DNA of 64,000 nt, taken from the NCBI GenBank assembly GCA_013398955.1, contig VWPU01011633.1, positions 464,501 through 528,500 on the forward strand. Reading direction: 5' to 3'. This stretch comes from Callaeas wilsoni (taxonomy: Eukaryota; Chordata; Aves; Passeriformes; Callaeidae). Shown in pieces: positions 59,640-64,000 of this stretch. The position numbers and the translations under genes were made by a program. The first letter of the stretch is position 1; every line of letters starts with the position of its first letter. A model generated the notes under the pieces. It saw only the letters and a list, made by a program, of their open reading frames with translations. It was not told the DNA's origin and did no database searches.

Positions 59640-62600
59640 TGTTAAACACGACCCAGTGTTTATTGACTCCTGCTACATTTTTTTTTTAATCGTAACAGGA
59701 ACACAAAATGTGATGTGTTGTAAAATATTACTAGGGGTTTCTATATGAATCCAATGCAAAGTGCCAGCATTGTTGACCAGCATACAACCTGACAAGAGAA
59801 GATGTAGTCATAACTCACTCTCAGATATCTGCTGGGAGTACATCACAGTCAAAGTAGGACTAGTCATTTGCCTGCAAATAGACACATTTTCTTCTAGATG
59901 CAAGTGGTGTTAGAGCCAGCTATTTTGCAACAACAAGAAATACATACAATATATCCCAACATTTTAAAAAACACAAAGGACTAAAACTGTTTAAAAATAG
60001 AAGGGGAAAAAAGAGTGGATCTTTTTAGACACTATTTTGTAGAAGTCATTCTTCATAGAACCAGAAGTAATCTAGAGAAAAAGATTTATTAGAGGCTACT
60101 TTGCTCAAAAGGCCAGTGGTCACAGGTTTGAGAATAAAAATAGTCTCTTGATTTTCAGCACTGTCTCCTGGCCTTTTTTCCTCCCTGCACAGCAAAAATC
60201 TCCTGTTGAAAACTGCAGCTTAGTGGGTCTGCACATTTTTCCCACGCAATTGAAAAGGCAACCATGTTTTTTAAAAAGCCATCAAAAACTTGCATGACAT
60301 GCACGTGCAGCATGAAACATCTTCACAGATATGAACAATGAAGGCACATTACCTGAAGGTAAAAAACACAACACAGAATTTTTGGAGGATTCAAAGTTAA
60401 ATGCCTTAGAAAAAGCATTCCTTTTCACAACTGGCTGACAAGTGCTGTTTAGCCATTTGATTCAAAAAGTTTGCTGTGAAGACAAAACACAAGGAAAAAG
60501 CTTCTTTGAAATACCCTCCCCACTACAGCAGCCCACTTCCCTCACACAGACAGACAATTTCATTCTTACAGAGCAGTTTGCAACAATTCTAGCGACAGGC
60601 AAGAGAAATCTATGCAGGAAACATCACACCTGTGTATTCCTACATGACCAACAACCCCTACACCCCACCCCCAATTAAACTACAGCTTCTTCGAGGAGAT
60701 CAACCCGCTGGAAACAGAGTAGAGATCTGAAACAGAGGATTGAGGAATTGGTTTCAAGGTCTCAAGCCCTCAACTTTTTTTGCACTCGATTACTTGTGTT
60801 AATAAAGACAACACTCTCTGCCACAGAATAATTGCTGTCTTCTATATATGTAATATAGATGAGGAAGATATTGGCTAAAAATGAAAATATGTACTTTATT
60901 TACAATAAATGCAACTATACTGCTCCATGCTTCATCCACCACACATGTTGCTGACCACTGCAGAAACCCGGTGGTAGCAATAGTGATAACTGAAGTACCT
61001 TCCTTTTTCAGCCCTTACACAAAGCTTTTCCCCTTCCACCACATCGTTTTTCCACTGTTCCAGGCTCCAGTAAGATGTGTACCAACAATGCTTTCTAGTT
61101 CATTTTTAAGGTTACAGTTTCTAGAGGCAAAGCAATATTTGCTCTGCTCTGTTTTATCTGGTTTTCCTCCTTTTAAAATCATGTAGGAGTTTCAAATTTA
61201 TGTGCCATTACCAACTTTGTACAGTAATACAACAGGTTGTAATCCATCACCTTCTCTAAATAGTAATGCTGTGGGCTCCCTTTTCCAACACCTCTCACAT
61301 TTCAAAGGGTTACCTCTCACTCTCAAGGAAGAGCCCAAACTCTTTTGCCTCCCACATTAACATTTCAGAATGAGAATTTCAAGTTATCACTAAGTTTCCT
61401 TCAAGTCTCTGGTGTGTTACTTAGAAGCAACTGTAGTAGAATAATGTTTTTCCTAACATTAAAGGACATTTATCATGTTCTTTGTCTTTTTCTAGTCTTG
61501 AGTTGTAAGAATATTTGTCACACATGTTCCCTCACATTCCTCTCTTAAGGTGCACAGTGGTCAGGCCTATGAGACCATAGCTGGATCTCTGGGAGAAGCC
61601 AGAAAGACTAAGGGGGTTTCTTAGCACTGCTGTATTTACATTCAGCATTCATGGGCAGGTTGAAGGATGCTCAGCTTTTTTTTTCCTTTAAGATACAAAA
61701 CTGCTTTTAAAAATACACCATTTTTTATTATCATTTTTTATGTCATGAAAGCTATTTCTTTTCTGTCCTAGGCAGCTGCTACCTTTCTGTCACTGACATT
61801 TAATAGTTGCCATTGCACACTACTTTTCCATTCCCTAGCTCAAGTGCAGCCCCATCACAACACAGCAAGCCAGCACAACGTGGGGAAGCGGTGCAGGGAC
61901 CGGCAGCTCAGACAGATCACCTTCACCACCATGGGCAAGTGGCACAGGAAAATATGGGACACTGAAGGGGGCGTCTATTTGGAACATTTAATGGGGTCTG
62001 ACATACACACTGACAACGTGAGATAAAAATGAATGCAAATGAGTGTATTATGTTGAGAACAATTAGTGAGTGATAAATACATCCACCGCCAGCTCCCAGC
62101 TTCATTAAGAGCTATTCTGAACTGCATAGGAAGTGCTGGTTGTAGAAGTTTAGACAGATTGGAAATAGGTCACCAGTTACTCAATGAGTCTTAATAAGTT
62201 TTAAAAAATAATGGAGACACAAATGTGTGCTTTGCCATTGAATAACTCTGATCTCACAACTTGGGCACAGTAGTAGTAGTTACCTGGCATCACAGATCAA
62301 TTGAAATGGAATTGCAGTTTCATTCAAATTACATATGCATGCAAAATTAAACAAGTGTGTTCACTGAGAATATGCAGCATAAAAATCAAGTCTAAGTTAC
62401 CCATTATTTATCATATATTTGTCAGACTGCCAGACATATCTTTTCCTTTCAGATTCATATCTACGTCACACAGAACACAGCAGATGGAGAAGTCACAAAG
62501 AAAACACTTCTCTACATATCATTGGCCTTAAGGGCCAATGCATTGTGTGCCATAAGCCTTCCAAGTTTACTCGACTTTCGGGAGAAAACAGCTGCTTTAC

Positions 62601-63361
62601 CAAACTGTGAAAATAGAAAACATACAACCCATCCTGCTCAAAACAGAAAAAAAATGGTTTTATAAAGTTGTGAACAGATACATAACTATTTTCCCTCAGT
62701 CCTGGGACAGAAAGGGCAGTACAACTGCACAGCCAGAACGTGCCTCTTGAAAAGCAAACAAAATCCAGAAAATGCAATGACTGTGTAGACAAACATCTGG
62801 GAAGTCATGTTATTGAAGAGTTGAACCAGCGCAGCAAAATGATGAACAATACATCAACAGGTCCATTTGGACAGACCGTAAAACAACACTCTACAAATAT
62901 CCAATTTAATTTCCCATGTCCAATATCTCTCTGTGCCTGTTAGCAGTCTGCCACTGATCTTAAACTTGCAAAGCTTCTTCCCATTGAACTAGAACTCTTT
63001 TTCCCCATAAAGTGCAAATACGACTCAGGTTTTTACCACTAGTTCCCATGACCATTATCTTAGTTACAAGAGTGATCAAAAGCCAGTTGGCTGAGCCACT
63101 ACCACTAGGCTTGAGTATCACATACTCTTTTTTTTTTTTAAACCCTGGGGTTTTTTTCCAGCAAAAGACAAAGAGCAAACAAGTCTTTCTTCTACCAGAC
63201 GCAGCATGACAGGAGGCTGCCTTAAGTACCATCAGCATAAGATGCCCATGCTAGACACAACCAGCGCATTCTCGTGCATAAAAACGTTTTGCCCTTATTT
63301 GCTGGAAATGGAAGTCATCTTTGGGATCTTATTTCCTCACAAAGAGGTCACAAACAGTTGA
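59640..63361 (-). other. EGLN3: EGLN3 3'UTR (probable, end uncertain)
   Basis: The sequence downstream of the presumed EGLN3 stop on the minus strand is AT-rich and free of recognised transposons. Minus-strand AATAAA hexamers lie at 61724-61729 (UTR about 1.65 kb, close to the mammalian length as I recall it), 60895-60900, 60085-60090 and 59659-59664 (about 3.7 kb). The last one defines the outer bound used here. AU-rich words such as tatttat occur, and there is a small hairpin at 62520-62540. Several alternative ends may be used. Confidence 0.4.
61724..61729 (-). terminator. EGLN3: Candidate EGLN3 poly(A) signal
   Basis: A minus-strand AATAAA (tttatt on the + strand) about 1.64 kb after the presumed stop codon. 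It is the first canonical hexamer in that direction. The competing hexamers further downstream (60895-60900, 60085-60090, 59659-59664) are equally canonical. Confidence 0.35.
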
Positions 63362-63399
63362 TTAGTCTTCATTAAGAGGTGCTTCTCTCTTCCTTGCAT
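63362..63399 (-). CDS. EGLN3: EGLN3 (PHD3) last coding exon, partial gene
   Basis: EGLN3 is a 2-oxoglutarate- and iron-dependent prolyl hydroxylase that marks HIF-alpha for destruction in normal oxygen. On the minus strand a pyrimidine-rich tract (cttgctttttcttc, then tttttgatgtag) ends at 63400. Two bases (AT) then complete a split codon and ARKREAPLNED plus stop TAA (63364-63362) follow. The mammalian protein ends RKTESALTED after a similar small last exon, so the tail aligns as RK-E-A-L-ED with a short insertion. The gene is the expected convergent neighbour of NPAS3. The catalytic exons would lie beyond the right edge. The call rests on a dozen residues plus synteny, so it is probable and not certain. 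Confidence 0.55.
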
Positions 63400-64000
63400 C
63401 TACATCAAAAAGAAGAAAAAGCAAGAAGTGGTTAAGCCAGGGGGTTCGGACTGAATTCATCTGAAAAGTCAGGAACAGAAAAAAGTTGGTTTGTTTTCAA
63501 TGAACAGCACTTTCCATTTCAGAATCATGGCATGAATCCACTGTGTGGACTGAACTGCTATATGATACCACAGTATGTTAACAAGGACAGTGACGCAAGA
63601 TCTTGTACATTCGTCATTTTGAAATTGAAGATCACTCATGCAATACTTAGGTAGCCCAAAAAGCTTTGAGACCCCAGATCAATGACACTTTCCCCCACTG
63701 CCTCTTGGCTCCTTTTTCATGATCCTCTTTAAGGGTGAAACCAGTATTTGCTTTGCATATAAGCTACAGAGATGATAACAGTCTGTTCTGAAAATCATTT
63801 GACTAATTATAACTTTGCCCAGCTGCATACATTTTTAAAAAGACAAGTGCTCTCCACACTGTATTTTGAGGGGGCGGCCCCTGAAGACCAGATCTTAAAC
63901 TGCTCTGAACAGCAAACCTTAGATCATGGTCCCAGGTAGGGTGTTGGAACACATCTGGACAACTCAGTCTGTGACTCATATGCCATTACTACAGTATCAG
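63400..64000 (-). other. EGLN3: EGLN3 last intron, 3' part (probable)
   Basis: This stretch lies upstream of the presumed last exon on the minus strand. I looked for the preceding exon (the conserved WYFDAEERAEAKKKF region) on this strand and did not find it before the window ends. No repeats are recognised. Confidence 0.45.

Overview
The window is vertebrate nuclear DNA from a bird, most likely a songbird (Passeriformes). It has long AT-rich introns, tiny exons with GT/AG borders, several CR1 LINE copies truncated at the 5' end, one avian ERVL-type solo LTR, and a SINE built from a tRNA-Ile head joined to a CR1-X-like tail, an arrangement I know from songbird genomes (TguSINE1). Nothing prokaryotic is present: no operons, ribosome binding sites or CRISPR.

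Positions 1 to about 34.2 kb hold the 3' half of NPAS3 on the + strand, which encodes a neuronal bHLH-PAS transcription factor. Five coding exons can be placed to the base by splice sites and reading phase: 3315-3508, 8208-8314, 23784-23931, 27108-27223 and 29938-31247. Together they give 624 codons plus the stop. They cover the segment just before PAS-B, PAS-B with its C-terminal motif, an acidic/serine-rich linker, a basic nuclear-localisation cluster, two SUMO-consensus lysines and the C-terminal transactivation region. The bHLH and PAS-A exons lie upstream of the window. The 3'UTR probably ends near 34.2 kb.

From about 34.2 to 59.6 kb the window is intergenic. It carries CR1 fragments of several ages (37.0, 39.3, 46.2, 46.8 and 55.6 kb), the tRNA-Ile SINE (53.6 kb), the solo LTR (56.3-56.9 kb), an exon-like open block with strong splice sites (36635-36770) and a GC-richer stretch at 50-52.5 kb with protein-like, frameshifted minus-strand patches that I could not identify.

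At the right edge the minus strand shows what is probably the last coding exon of EGLN3 (HIF prolyl hydroxylase PHD3; 63362-63399) followed by its 3'UTR. NPAS3 and EGLN3 are convergent neighbours in mammals, so the arrangement fits conserved synteny, with a shorter gap here.

I found no clearly new biological system. The most useful leads are the exon-like block downstream of NPAS3, the bird-specific differences in the NPAS3 C-terminal half, the SINE/LINE pair that shares a tail, a 60-base fold-back in the large NPAS3 intron, and the unidentified coding-like patch at 52 kb.
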